Shown here: piece after piece, positions 16,461 through 24,459 of the stretch
Position numbering within the stretch: the stretch's first letter is position 1
Layout of the letters: every line of letters begins with the position of its first letter
From: Streptomyces himalayensis subsp. himalayensis
GTDB lineage: Bacteria > Actinomycetota > Actinomycetes > Streptomycetales > Streptomycetaceae
NCBI RefSeq assembly: GCF_013778455.1
Contig: NZ_JACEHE010000028.1
Location: forward strand, 1 to 64,000
Direction of reading: 5' to 3'
DNA: 64,000 bases
The notes under the pieces: model-generated
What the model saw: only the letters and a program-made list of their open reading frames with translations
The model's database searches: none
What the model was told of the DNA's origin: nothing
Position numbers and translations under genes: made by a program

Positions 16461-16649
16461 TCAGAGAAGCCCGACGATGGAGTGGTAGGGCGGGTATACC
16501 GGGTGCGGTGCTGACGTTGTGGCCGTGGTGGCTGTGGCGGCCTGCGCGGTGCTCTGCCGTGCGGCGTTCAATGACGCCGCCGTCGTCAGTGCTGCGGTGA
16601 GGCCCGCCAGCACGGTGCGACGTGAGATGCGCGGCTTCCCTTGATGCAT
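16461..16649 (-). CDS. Small protein that is almost entirely a Tat signal peptide
   Basis: This 62-residue frame begins with KPRISRRTVLAGLTAALTTA, a textbook twin-arginine leader, then an alanine-rich region with a plausible cleavage site near QAATA, and ends 20 residues later at IVGLL. AGGAG lies five bases before the ATG at 16649, so it is probably translated. It sits 49 bp upstream of GH91, in a different frame. It may be the detached leader of a once-secreted GH91, or an independent exported peptide. A sequencing error alone does not explain it, because a stop lies in the GH91 frame as well. Confidence 0.55.
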   Translation of the reverse strand: MHQGKPRISRRTVLAGLTAALTTAASLNAARQSTAQAATATTATTSAPHPVYPPYHSIVGLL

Positions 16650-16679
16650 ATCGACTCCTGGACGAAGAGATGGTGAGCC

Positions 16680-16725
16680 GTGTGTTCCGGTGCGAGCGCA
16701 GATGCCCCCACCGGTCCAAGCACAC
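16680..16725 (-). other. Hairpin between permease 2 and the Tat leader/GH91 genes
   Basis: GTGTG (16680-16684) can pair with CACAC (16721-16725), and CCGGTG (16687-16692) with CACCGG (16709-16714), giving an interrupted stem-loop. No U-tract follows on either strand. It may be a processing or attenuation element separating the importer genes from the enzyme gene, or may be chance. Confidence 0.35.
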
Positions 16726-16754
16726 GGTCGTGCAGATCGGCCCCTCTCGTCGGC

Positions 16755-17642
16755 TCAGCGGATCGCCCCTGCGGTCATGCCGGAGATGACCTGACGCTGG
16801 AAGACCGCGTAGATGACCAGCTGGGGGACGAGTACGAGGGTCGCGGATGCCATCATCGCGCCGTAGTTGACGCTGTAGACGCCCTGGAACTGGGAGATTC
16901 CTAGCGAGATCGTCGTCAGCTCCGGCTTGTTGATCAAAGTCACGGCGAAGGGGAACTCGTTCCAGACGTAGATGACGTTGAGGATCGCGAGAGTGGCGAC
17001 GACCGGACGCATGAGCGGGAAGACGACGCGCCAGGCCATCGACCGCAGGCCGACCCCGTCGATGATCGCCGCCTGCTCTATCTCCTCGGGGAATTCGCGG
17101 AGGAACCCCGTGAGCAGAAGGGTGTTGAAAGGTATCGAGACCGCGATGTAGGGCAGGATCAGCGCGGCGTGCGTGCCGAAGAGGTTCAGCGCGATGTCCA
17201 GCCGGTACACCGGGAAGAGCAGGATGTACACGGGTACGGCGAGGCCGGCGAGGATGTAGTACCTGATCGTGTTCTGTACGCCGCGCCTGCCGTTGCGGAA
17301 GACCATCCGGGTCAGTGCGAACGCAGCCATGTAGGAGACGACCAGGCCGATGGTCACCGAGAAGACCGCCAGGATCAGCGTGTTCTTGTACATGACCATC
17401 AGGTCGAGCGTTTCCAGGGCCTGCCGGTAGTTGGCCAGACTGAGATCCGACAGGGAGAACGGGCGCGCCAGGATGTTCTCGTTGGTCTGGAACGACAGAA
17501 GCATGATCCAGAGCAGCGGGAGCAGGATCACGAAAGTGATCAGATAGGCGACGGCCGAGGCGATGATCCGAGCGCGGCGTGGGCGCCGGCCGGGCAAAGA
17601 CGTGGTGTGCGATCCGGTGCGCTGTGTACTCGTCGTCTTCAC
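16755..17642 (-). CDS. CUT1 sugar ABC permease, MalG type (importer 2)
   Basis: This membrane permease has 295 residues and six helices, with the EAA loop EFPEEIEQAAIIDGVGLRSM and the C-terminus VISGMTAGAIR, typical of MalG-type proteins. Its GTG start at 17642 overlaps the MalF-type gene (GTGA, 17639-17642). It is the last importer gene before the Tat leader and GH91 genes on the same strand, so import and GH91 are probably co-expressed. The paired binding protein gene is broken, so function depends on that gene being read through or replaced. Confidence 0.93.
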   Translation of the reverse strand: MKTTSTQRTGSHTTSLPGRRPRRARIIASAVAYLITFVILLPLLWIMLLSFQTNENILARPFSLSDLSLANYRQALETLDLMVMYKNTLILAVFSVTIGLVVSYMAAFALTRMVFRNGRRGVQNTIRYYILAGLAVPVYILLFPVYRLDIALNLFGTHAALILPYIAVSIPFNTLLLTGFLREFPEEIEQAAIIDGVGLRSMAWRVVFPLMRPVVATLAILNVIYVWNEFPFAVTLINKPELTTISLGISQFQGVYSVNYGAMMASATLVLVPQLVIYAVFQRQVISGMTAGAIR

Positions 17643-18511
17643 GCCGCAGCCCTCCTCTTCATGCCGAACAGGGTGACGACCGCGGCGACGGCGCCGATGA
17701 CGAAGACCACGACCGCCAGCGCCATCCCGTAGCTGTACTGCAGAGTCGTGAACGTGACGTAGTACATGTAGCTCACCATGACCTCGGACAGATGGACCGG
17801 ACCGCCTCCGGTCAGCGCATAGACCAGCTCGAAGATCTTGAAGACGCCCGTCACGACCAGGGCCGTACAGATCCCGAACGATTCGCGCAGCATGGGTACC
17901 GTGATGTACCGGAGCTGCTGGAAACGCGTCGCCCCGTCGAGGGTGCTGGCCTCCATCACGTCACGCGGGAGCATGCGGATGGCTGCGTAGAGGATGGTGA
18001 CGATGAATCCGATCTGCTGCCACAGATAGACGAATGCGATCGAGTAAGGGCTGAGTGTGCTCCCTCCGACCCACTGCGGCTGGATCGCTATGCCCACAGC
18101 CTGCAGCAGCGCGTTGACCAGGCCGATCTTGGGATCGAGGATGAAGATCCAGATCAGCCCGACGAGGATCGGCGCCACGATCGCCGGAGCGAAGACGAGC
18201 GGCCTCAGGATCGCGCTCCCCTTGACGTTGCCGCTGAGCAGGACCGCCAGCAGGAAGGCCAAGGGGACCAGAAGCGTCACGGCGATGCCGAGGATGATGC
18301 CGGTGTTTTGGACCGAGGTCCTGAAGACCGTGTCCTGCATCATCTCGCGGTAATTGCTGAGTCCGGTGAACGTCGCCGGTGAAACACCGTCGTAGCTGGT
18401 GAAGCTGTAATAGATCGAGTACAGGATCGGATAGACCATGTACACGGTGTAGATGAGCAACGCCGGCGCGATCATGAGGGTGAAAGTCCGACGTGTGGTG
18501 AGCCAGTTCAT
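17639..18511 (-). CDS. CUT1 sugar ABC permease, MalF type (importer 2)
   Basis: This membrane permease of 290 residues has six helices and the EAA loop PRDVMEASTLDGATRFQQLRYI. ATG 18511 is preferred over an in-frame upstream codon at 18553, because AAGGA lies five bases before it and the protein then starts directly at NWLTTRRTFTLMIAPALLIY, the usual N-terminus. It lies 79 bp after the end of the binding-protein gene and overlaps the MalG-type permease. Again there is no ATPase gene in the set. Confidence 0.92.
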   Translation of the reverse strand: MNWLTTRRTFTLMIAPALLIYTVYMVYPILYSIYYSFTSYDGVSPATFTGLSNYREMMQDTVFRTSVQNTGIILGIAVTLLVPLAFLLAVLLSGNVKGSAILRPLVFAPAIVAPILVGLIWIFILDPKIGLVNALLQAVGIAIQPQWVGGSTLSPYSIAFVYLWQQIGFIVTILYAAIRMLPRDVMEASTLDGATRFQQLRYITVPMLRESFGICTALVVTGVFKIFELVYALTGGGPVHLSEVMVSYMYYVTFTTLQYSYGMALAVVVFVIGAVAAVVTLFGMKRRAAA

Positions 18512-18590
18512 GCTGTCCTTGCCATTCGGGCCACGGCAGACCCTGGTCGTCACCGGACGGCGTTCGCCGTCGGCTACGGTGTGCCGTCGG

Positions 18591-19919
18591 CTACTTGAGG
18601 GTCCGCTGAACGAGCTGTACGGCCTCCTTGGGGCTCATCGCGCCCGACATGACCCCGTACATGCTGTCGTACATGGCGTTGGCGGTTTCCGCGGAGACGA
18701 CCAGGTCGGGCTGCGCCTTGGGGCTCGACAGGTCAGGCTTGGCGGCTTCCTTCAATACGGCTGAGAACACAGAGGACTTGCCCTTGTCCACGGCCGGCAC
18801 GTACGTGGTGACAGGCGGCTGGTCGTTCTTGACCAGGATCTGCTGGCCCTCGTCGCTGTAGTAGAACTGGAGGAATTTCTTGACGGCCTCTTACTTCTTC
18901 GGGTCCTCCTTGACCTTGGCGCTCACGACGAGTGGAGCCGACGGGGCGTTCATCACCAACTTCTGCTTGCCAACGCCGTCGGAGAAGGTGGGGCCGGCCC
19001 AGAACCCGACGTTCTTGCCGATCGGGCTCTTCTGAATCTTCGCCGCGTCCCACACCCCCGAGTCCAGGAAGGCGGCCTGTCCTGCGGTGAACGATGCGAC
19101 GGCCTGTGTGTAAGTCTGCGTCGTCATGTTGGACGGGAAGGCACCGGCTTCCGCGAGTTCTTCGATGTGCTGGTAGAGGCGCAGGAAGTCGGGGTTGTCG
19201 TAGCTCAGTTTCTTGTCCAGGATCGCCTGGTACTTCTCCTCGTACCCGAAGCGGTCGAGCATCGTAAGAAAGGCCCACACACTGAACGAGGAGTTGTTCG
19301 CACCCTTCGCGATCGGCACAACTCCCTTCGCCTTCAGCTTCTTGACCGCGCTGAGCAGGTCGCCAAAGGTCTCGGGGACGGGTATGCCCTGCTTGTCCAG
19401 GATGGACTTGTTGTAGTAGAAGCCGGTCACCAGGGCCTGGTAGGGAGCTCCGTACTGGACACCCTCCTGCTTGAAGCCCGAGAGCATGTGCGGGGCGAAC
19501 TTGCCTTTGAGGTTCTTCTCCCCCAGCACCGGCCCAAGATCGAGCAGGTCGCCGTTCTTCGTCATGGTCTTCGCCAACGCGTTGTAGACCCAGAACACCT
19601 CGGGCAGCGTGTCGCTCTGTGCCGCGATCGTCATCTGCTGCTGGTGCTGCTCCATCGGCCGTCCGACGAGCTTGACCTTCATCGTCGGGTTCTTCGAGTT
19701 GAACGCCTGGACGAGCTCGTACGTCGCGGGGTCCTGCTGCTTGATGTTCGGATTGTGCATCGCCAGGGTGATCAGCCCCTCAGCGGACGGACCGCCGGAG
19801 GAGTCCGACCCGCACGCCGTCACCATGGCGGCGACCAGTGCGGTCGCCGTGACACTGCTCGCGAGCCCACGGAACCGCGTGGCACGAGGACTGCCGGCCT
19901 CATGTGTCATCGTTGACAT
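18591..19919 (-). pseudogene. CUT1 sugar-binding lipoprotein (importer 2) with in-frame stop
   Basis: A MalE-like lipoprotein of about 442 codons. The leader ends in lipobox AAMVTAC-G, and the mature part reads ITLAMHNPNIKQQDPATYEL, FYYNKSILDKQGIPVPETFG and ASFTAGQAAFLDSGVWDAAK. A TAA at 18891-18893 interrupts the frame after KVKEDPKK. The same frame then continues, without any indel, as EAVKKFLQFYYSDEGQQ to the natural stop at 18591, which is the expected family C-terminus. So one base change has removed the last 100 residues, unless it is a sequence error. ATG 19919 is the likely start (AAAGG upstream); 19931 is an alternative. Confidence 0.88.
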
Positions 19920-20055
19920 GATCTGCTGCACCTTTCGCTGACATCTTCTGCCGCTGGTCTGCTGACTTCACCGAGATGAGCGGCCGGATCGGCTGCTGGA
20001 GAGGGCCGGTCACGGCTGGGGCGAGGCCCATGTGTGGAGCCCGCCCGGCCATGAG

Positions 20056-20067
20056 GCAAACGTTTCG
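20056..20067. promoter_or_regulatory. LacI-type operator upstream of importer 2
   Basis: GCAAACGTTTCG with the palindromic core AAACGTTT. It lies 137 bp upstream of the binding-protein start (minus strand) in the divergent region shared with the first lacI gene. It is identical over 12 bases to the two tandem sites at 23326 and 23339. Assigned as a LacI-family operator because of its palindrome and position. Confidence 0.75.
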
Positions 20068-20241
20068 ATGAAAGATACTCGGGCGGGTACCCGTGTCAAG
20101 ACAGTGTGCCGACCAGGTTTCTTCCAGGCGCAGACCTGCTCACGCGGCACGACACCTGCTCGCCGCCGCGCGGGACATCGCTGCTCTGCACAAGGACTTT
20201 CCGTCCCGTTGACGACGCTGAGCGCGGCGTGACATCGTGGC

Positions 20242-20253
20242 GTAAACGTTTCG
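20242..20253. promoter_or_regulatory. LacI-type operator upstream of the first lacI gene
   Basis: GTAAACGTTTCG, one base different from the other three copies, 23 bp before the GTG start of the first lacI gene. Its position suggests autoregulation. Together with the site at 20056 it brackets the divergent promoter region. Confidence 0.75.
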
Positions 20254-20276
20254 ATTTCGTAGACGGAGATATACGA

Positions 20277-21281
20277 GTGGCAACGATCGTCGATGTCGCA
20301 AAACTGGCGGGAGTTTCCACGTCCACCGTCTCTCATGTCCTCAACGCAACGCGCCCTGTCCGGGAGGACACCCGGGCGCGCGTGGAGGAAGCGATCCGCG
20401 CGACGGGATACCGGCGGGACAGCGTCGCCCGTGCCATGCGCCGATCGCGGACCGACTCGATCGGCCTCGTCGTATCGGATGTGACCCAGCCCGCTTTCGC
20501 CGAAATGGTCCGGGGTGTCGAACACGAGGCGGCTGCCGCGGGGCACACACTGCTGCTCGCCAACTCGGGTGAGGACCCCTCGCGCGAGCTGCGCGCGCTG
20601 CGAGTGCTGACCGAGCGCCGGGTGGACGGCCTGATCATTGCCCCGGTCGGCGGCTCCCATCGCAAGGAGATGACGGAGATCCAGCAGCGGGGAACCCCAC
20701 TGGTCCTCATGGACCGACTGGGTGGCATCCGTGCCGACCAGGTGGGGGTGGAGAACGTCCTCCCCATGCGGGACGTGGTGCTGCACCTGATCGAGCACGG
20801 TCACCGGCGGATCGCACTGGCGGCCGGCGATGCAGCGGTCTCGACGATCTCCGAGCGGCGCCAGGGCTACCTGGACGCGCTCGCCGAGGCGAGCATCGAG
20901 ACCGACGACTCGCTGGTCCTCATGGGCAGCGGTCTCGCGGCGGATGTCCGCCGACGGATGACGGAGCTTCTCCAGGAGCCGGACCGCCCGACAGCCGTGG
21001 TCGCGGCGAGCACCGAGGCGGCCATCGGCGTACTGGAGGCGGCTGGGGCCCTGGATCTGAAGACCCCCCGCGACTTCGCGTTCGCCACGTTCGACGGCTT
21101 TCCGCACGCGGATCTCTTCCATCCCCGGATCAGCACCATCACCCAGCCCGCGTACGAAATCGGCAGCACCGCCATGCAGCTCCTGCTCAGCCGCCTGGAG
21201 GACGATCCGAAGACCAGCTACCGCTCCGTCCGGCTGGCGCCCGAGATCACCTATCGGGAGTCGTGCGGCTGCCCGGACTGA
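20277..21281 (+). CDS. LacI-family transcription regulator 1 of the fructan island
   Basis: This DNA-binding repressor-type protein has 334 residues. The N-terminal HTH is ATIVDVAKLAGVSTSTVSHV with the hinge ARAMRRSRTDSIGLVVSDV, and a periplasmic-binding-like effector domain follows (residues 60-330), ending in ESCGCPD. GTG 20277 is chosen because GGAG lies eight bases upstream and the HTH starts immediately. It is divergent from importer 2 and a close paralogue of the LacI at 23375: both share SRTDSIGLVVSD, MVRGVEHEAA, FDGFP, SDLF/ADLF and a Cys-rich SCGC end. The effector is probably fructose-derived, by context only. Confidence 0.93.
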   Translation: MATIVDVAKLAGVSTSTVSHVLNATRPVREDTRARVEEAIRATGYRRDSVARAMRRSRTDSIGLVVSDVTQPAFAEMVRGVEHEAAAAGHTLLLANSGEDPSRELRALRVLTERRVDGLIIAPVGGSHRKEMTEIQQRGTPLVLMDRLGGIRADQVGVENVLPMRDVVLHLIEHGHRRIALAAGDAAVSTISERRQGYLDALAEASIETDDSLVLMGSGLAADVRRRMTELLQEPDRPTAVVAASTEAAIGVLEAAGALDLKTPRDFAFATFDGFPHADLFHPRISTITQPAYEIGSTAMQLLLSRLEDDPKTSYRSVRLAPEITYRESCGCPD

Positions 21282-21550
21282 CAGGGCGCCCTTCGTTTTT
21301 CACGTGAGTGCGGGACACGACTCGCCCGGCGCCCGTCGGCCCGCCGCACCCTCATGCGGGTGGGAACGGGCAGCAACAACGAGAGGGCCGAGCCGGGTTC
21401 TTACCAAGCGTCGAGCCCGAGCCAAGGCACCGGTCCGGCTCGGAGGGCCCCGACTGCCACATCGCCTGCCGCCCGGCCCGTACGAGCACAGCGCCCGACA
21501 GGGGCCGGAGAGTGAGGGGGCGGACAGCAGCCAGAGAGCGGCGGGAGAGG

Positions 21551-21596
21551 CAAGTCCCCCGCCGCCCGATATCACATTGACATCACGGAAAGGCAG
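21551..21596 (+). repeat. Copy of the GH172 upstream region
   Basis: This stretch resembles the sequence just upstream of the GH172 gene at 24460. The first 26 bases (GGCAAGTCCCCC... GATATCA) match 24404-24430 at about 21 of 26 positions, and TGACATCAC followed by GGAAAGG matches TGACATCACCGGAAGG there. Each copy follows a paralogous lacI gene, so the similarity marks a duplicated lacI-GH172 module rather than chance. Confidence 0.65.
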
Positions 21597-21680
21597 ATGA
21601 CAGTGCCCTCTCCTCTTGGCGATCCAACCCGCTGGACGACGGCCGGCGGCGGGCTCGCGTCACCAGGCGGCAGCAGATGA
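21597..21680 (+). pseudogene. 5' remnant of a third GH172 gene, now a 27-codon ORF
   Basis: ATG 21597 opens a 27-residue frame. From the GTG at 21603 it reads VPSPLGDPTR, aligned with MFSPLSDLTR at the start of the GH172 protein at 24460 (seven of ten identical). After that the similarity stops and the frame runs out at TGA 21678-21680. That stop overlaps the ATG of the ATPase gene (ATGA), so the relic may now serve as a translational leader for the ATPase. Confidence 0.6.
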
Positions 21681-23011
21681 CGCGCGCCATTTCCCTGCAC
21701 GGCGTCAGCAAGACTTACGCTCGCGCCACCCCGGCCGTCGAACGGTTCTCACTCGACATCAGGCCGGGCGAGTTCGTGGTCCTGCTCGGCCCCTCGGGCT
21801 GCGGGAAGTCAACGGTGTTGCGCATGATCGCCGGCCTGGAGGACATCACCGGGGGCGAGCTGCTCCTGGACGGCAAGTACGCCAACGATGTGCCGCCTCG
21901 CGAACGCGGCATGGCCATGGTGTTCCAGAACTTTGCGCTCTACCCGAACATGACGAGCCGCGACAACATCGGCTTCCCTCTCAAGCTGGAGAACCCGCAC
22001 CAGGACAACAGCGCGCGGATCGAGGCCACCGCCCGGATGCTCGGGATCGACGACACCTTGGACTGCTACCCGAGCCGGCTGTCCGGCGGCGAGCGTCAGC
22101 GCGTTGCAATGGGCCGAGCCATCTCCCGGTGTCCGTCCGTGTTCCTCATGGACGAACCGCTGTCCAACCTGGATGCCAAGCTCCGTAACCGCCTACGGGC
22201 CGAAATAGCGAAACTCACCGGCGATCTGGGCGTGACGACCGTTTACGTGACGCACGATCAGGCCGAGGCGATGTCGCTCGGAGACCGGGTTGCGGTGATG
22301 CGCGCCGGAGTGCTCCAGCAGGTGAGCACTCCGCGGGACACCTACGCCCTGCCCGCGAACGTCTTCGTCGCGGCCTTCGTCGGCACCCCGCGCATCAATC
22401 TGCTCCAGGCCGTCGTGCACGCGCCGCTCGAGGGACGGATGTGGATCGACCTCGGCCGGCAACGGCTGCCGCTGCCCGAACCGCTCAGCCACGATCACCA
22501 GTTGCTCCGCATCCAGCAGGGGCTGCGAATCATCGTCGGACTGCGCTCCGAGGCCGCCCGCATCGCCCCGCCCAGCCAGGCCCGTCCTGGGGAGGTCCCG
22601 CTGACCGGCGTCGTCGAGCATGTGGAGTACCAGGGCCACGAGGTGCTGGTGCACCTGAACACCGGCTCGCACCCCGCAGTCGTACCCCTTCTGGAGTCAG
22701 CCCGGCCCAGGCGCAGCCGCCGGAGCCGCGGGCCGGGCGTGCTCGCGCGGATCAAGGAGCGGGCCACTGTGCGTGCAACGGCGCCCACGGCCACGCTCGA
22801 CGGGTCGGAAGCCGAGGCGCCAGGCGCCTACACCCAGGATCGAGCCACCATCACTGTCGGCGACCTGGTGGTCCGAACTGGGCCCGACCTGCGGCTGCGG
22901 ACGGGCGCCCAGATACCGGTCCTCGTAGACCTAGCGCGTCTCTATGTCTTCGACCACCACGGCCGCAGGATCTGCCCGGCCCCCACCGAGTCGCCCGGAG
23001 TGCACGGGTGA
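21677..23011 (+). CDS. CUT1 sugar ABC importer ATPase (MsmK/UgpC/MsiK type)
   Basis: This ATP-binding subunit of 444 residues shows Walker A (LLGPSGCGKST, about residue 37), Q-loop (MVFQNFALYPNMT), signature (LSGGERQRVAMGRA), Walker B (VFLMDEPLSNLDAKLR) and the switch histidine (YVTHDQAEAMSLGDR). A TOBE-like C-terminal domain follows. It is longer than the usual 360-380 residues, because of an insertion of basic and low-complexity sequence around residues 340-390 (RPRRSRRSRG). Both CUT1 importers of the island lack an ATPase, so this is the probable shared motor. ATG 21677 overlaps the preceding small frame. The 23012-23374 gap downstream holds only the tandem operators. Confidence 0.92.
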   Translation: MTRAISLHGVSKTYARATPAVERFSLDIRPGEFVVLLGPSGCGKSTVLRMIAGLEDITGGELLLDGKYANDVPPRERGMAMVFQNFALYPNMTSRDNIGFPLKLENPHQDNSARIEATARMLGIDDTLDCYPSRLSGGERQRVAMGRAISRCPSVFLMDEPLSNLDAKLRNRLRAEIAKLTGDLGVTTVYVTHDQAEAMSLGDRVAVMRAGVLQQVSTPRDTYALPANVFVAAFVGTPRINLLQAVVHAPLEGRMWIDLGRQRLPLPEPLSHDHQLLRIQQGLRIIVGLRSEAARIAPPSQARPGEVPLTGVVEHVEYQGHEVLVHLNTGSHPAVVPLLESARPRRSRRSRGPGVLARIKERATVRATAPTATLDGSEAEAPGAYTQDRATITVGDLVVRTGPDLRLRTGAQIPVLVDLARLYVFDHHGRRICPAPTESPGVHG

Positions 23012-23324
23012 AGCACGTTCCGCGGCCCGGTGCTGTGGTGCCCATCGCCCAGCGACCGTACTCCGCGGCAGCGTGACGCCCGCCCGCGGCCGGGCACCTG
23101 TGGAAACGCGCTCCCTCGGGCGTGGCCGGGCCTCGTTGTCTCCGGCTGATGCCCCCACAGCCGCTTTCGCCACCGCCCCTGTTCGCCACCGCCGGCCGCT
23201 GGTGGAGTCATGCAGAGGCATGACGGGGCCGACCTGTGCATTTTCCCGAGCGGAAGCCGTCGACGGGCAAGGTAGTTGAGGCCTTCAACACCTTGACACC
23301 CACACGGGCGGCCACAAGAATCGA

Positions 23325-23350
23325 CGCAAACGTTTCGCGCAAACGTTTCG
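23325..23350. promoter_or_regulatory. Two tandem LacI-type operators upstream of the second lacI gene
   Basis: The 13-mer CGCAAACGTTTCG occurs twice in direct contact (23325-23337 and 23338-23350). The pair ends 24 bp before the GTG of the second lacI gene. Spacing of 13 bp places the two palindrome centres a little more than one helical turn apart, which would favour cooperative binding. The same word occurs at 20056 and with one change at 20242. Confidence 0.8.
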
Positions 23351-23374
23351 ATAAGAAAGGGAAAGGAGGTCCGC

Positions 23375-24385
23375 GTGGCGACCATCGTCGATGTGGCGCA
23401 ACTCGCCGGAGTGTCCATCTCGACGGTCTCGCACGTCATGAACGGGACGCGGCCGGTGGCGGACAGGACCCGCGAGCGGGTGCTGAAGGCCATCGCACAG
23501 ACCGGGTACCGCCGGGACACACTCGCCCGGTCGCTACGCCGCTCACGCACGGATTCCATCGGCCTCGTGGTCTCCGATGCCGGACAGCCCACGTTCGCCG
23601 ACATGGTCAGGGGTGTGGAGCACGAGGCGGCAAAGGCCGGCTACACCCTCCTGCTCGCACATTCCGGGGAGGATCCCGCCCAGGAGAGGCGATCGGTGCA
23701 GGCACTTGCCGCTCGGCGCGTGGACGGCCTCATCGTGGCCCCGGCCGCACGATCCACGGGCCGGGAGACCGACGCGGTGCGCAGAAGCGGTACACCCGTG
23801 GTGATCCTCGACCGGCTCGGCAACGGCGGATCCGGCGACCAGGTCGGGGTGGACAACACCAAGCCCATGCGCGAGCTTGTGGAGCACTTGCTCGGACATG
23901 GATACGGCAGCATCGCCCTGGCCGCCGGAGACCTCGCGGTCTCGACCATGGCGGAGCGTCACCGCGGCTACTCACAGGCGCTCCGGGCAGCCGGCCTCGA
24001 GGCGGATTCGGAGCTCGTGATCACGGGTTCGGGGCTGGCCGCGGACACACGCGTCTCGGCGTTCAACCTGTTCACGGGCAAACGGCGGCCGGAAGCGGTG
24101 GCCTGCGCCAGCACGGAAACAGCCGTGGGCGTCATGGAGGCCGCCGCCGAAATCGGCCTTCGTATCCCGCACGATCTCAAGCTTGCGGTGTTCGACGGCT
24201 TCCCCCAGTCCGACCTCTTCGAGCCACGCATCACCACCGTCGTTCAACCGGCCTTCGACATAGGTGCCACCGCCATGTCTCTGCTGCTGCGGCGCGTGAA
24301 CGGTGACAACTACGGCGAGGACGAAGTCATCCGCCTCGAGCCGCGCATCATCTATCGCACGTCGTGCGGCTGTAGCACCGGATAG
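23375..24385 (+). CDS. LacI-family transcription regulator 2 of the fructan island
   Basis: This 336-residue regulator has the HTH ATIVDVAQLAGVSISTVSHV, the hinge ARSLRRSRTDSIGLVVSDA and the effector domain ending in YRTSCGCSTG. The GTG start at 23375 has a near-perfect AAAGGAGGT five bases upstream. It is clearly paralogous to LacI 1 along its full length. It precedes the GH172-GH32-PfkB-GH172 genes on the same strand and has two operators in front, so it probably controls itself and those enzymes, perhaps also importer 2 through the shared site. Confidence 0.93.
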   Translation: MATIVDVAQLAGVSISTVSHVMNGTRPVADRTRERVLKAIAQTGYRRDTLARSLRRSRTDSIGLVVSDAGQPTFADMVRGVEHEAAKAGYTLLLAHSGEDPAQERRSVQALAARRVDGLIVAPAARSTGRETDAVRRSGTPVVILDRLGNGGSGDQVGVDNTKPMRELVEHLLGHGYGSIALAAGDLAVSTMAERHRGYSQALRAAGLEADSELVITGSGLAADTRVSAFNLFTGKRRPEAVACASTETAVGVMEAAAEIGLRIPHDLKLAVFDGFPQSDLFEPRITTVVQPAFDIGATAMSLLLRRVNGDNYGEDEVIRLEPRIIYRTSCGCSTG

Positions 24386-24394
24386 TCCCTGGGC

Positions 24395-24418
24395 GGTGAG
24401 GGAGGCCAGTCCCTCACC
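24395..24418 (+). terminator. Hairpin between lacI 2 and GH172
   Basis: GGTGAGGGA and TCCCTCACC form a perfect 9-bp stem with a 6-base loop, starting nine bases after the lacI stop. No T-tract follows. It could act as a weak terminator or mRNA stabiliser setting different levels for regulator and enzymes. Confidence 0.5.
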
Positions 24419-24459
24419 TCCTGATATCAGCGACTGACATCACCGGAAGGTACAAACCC

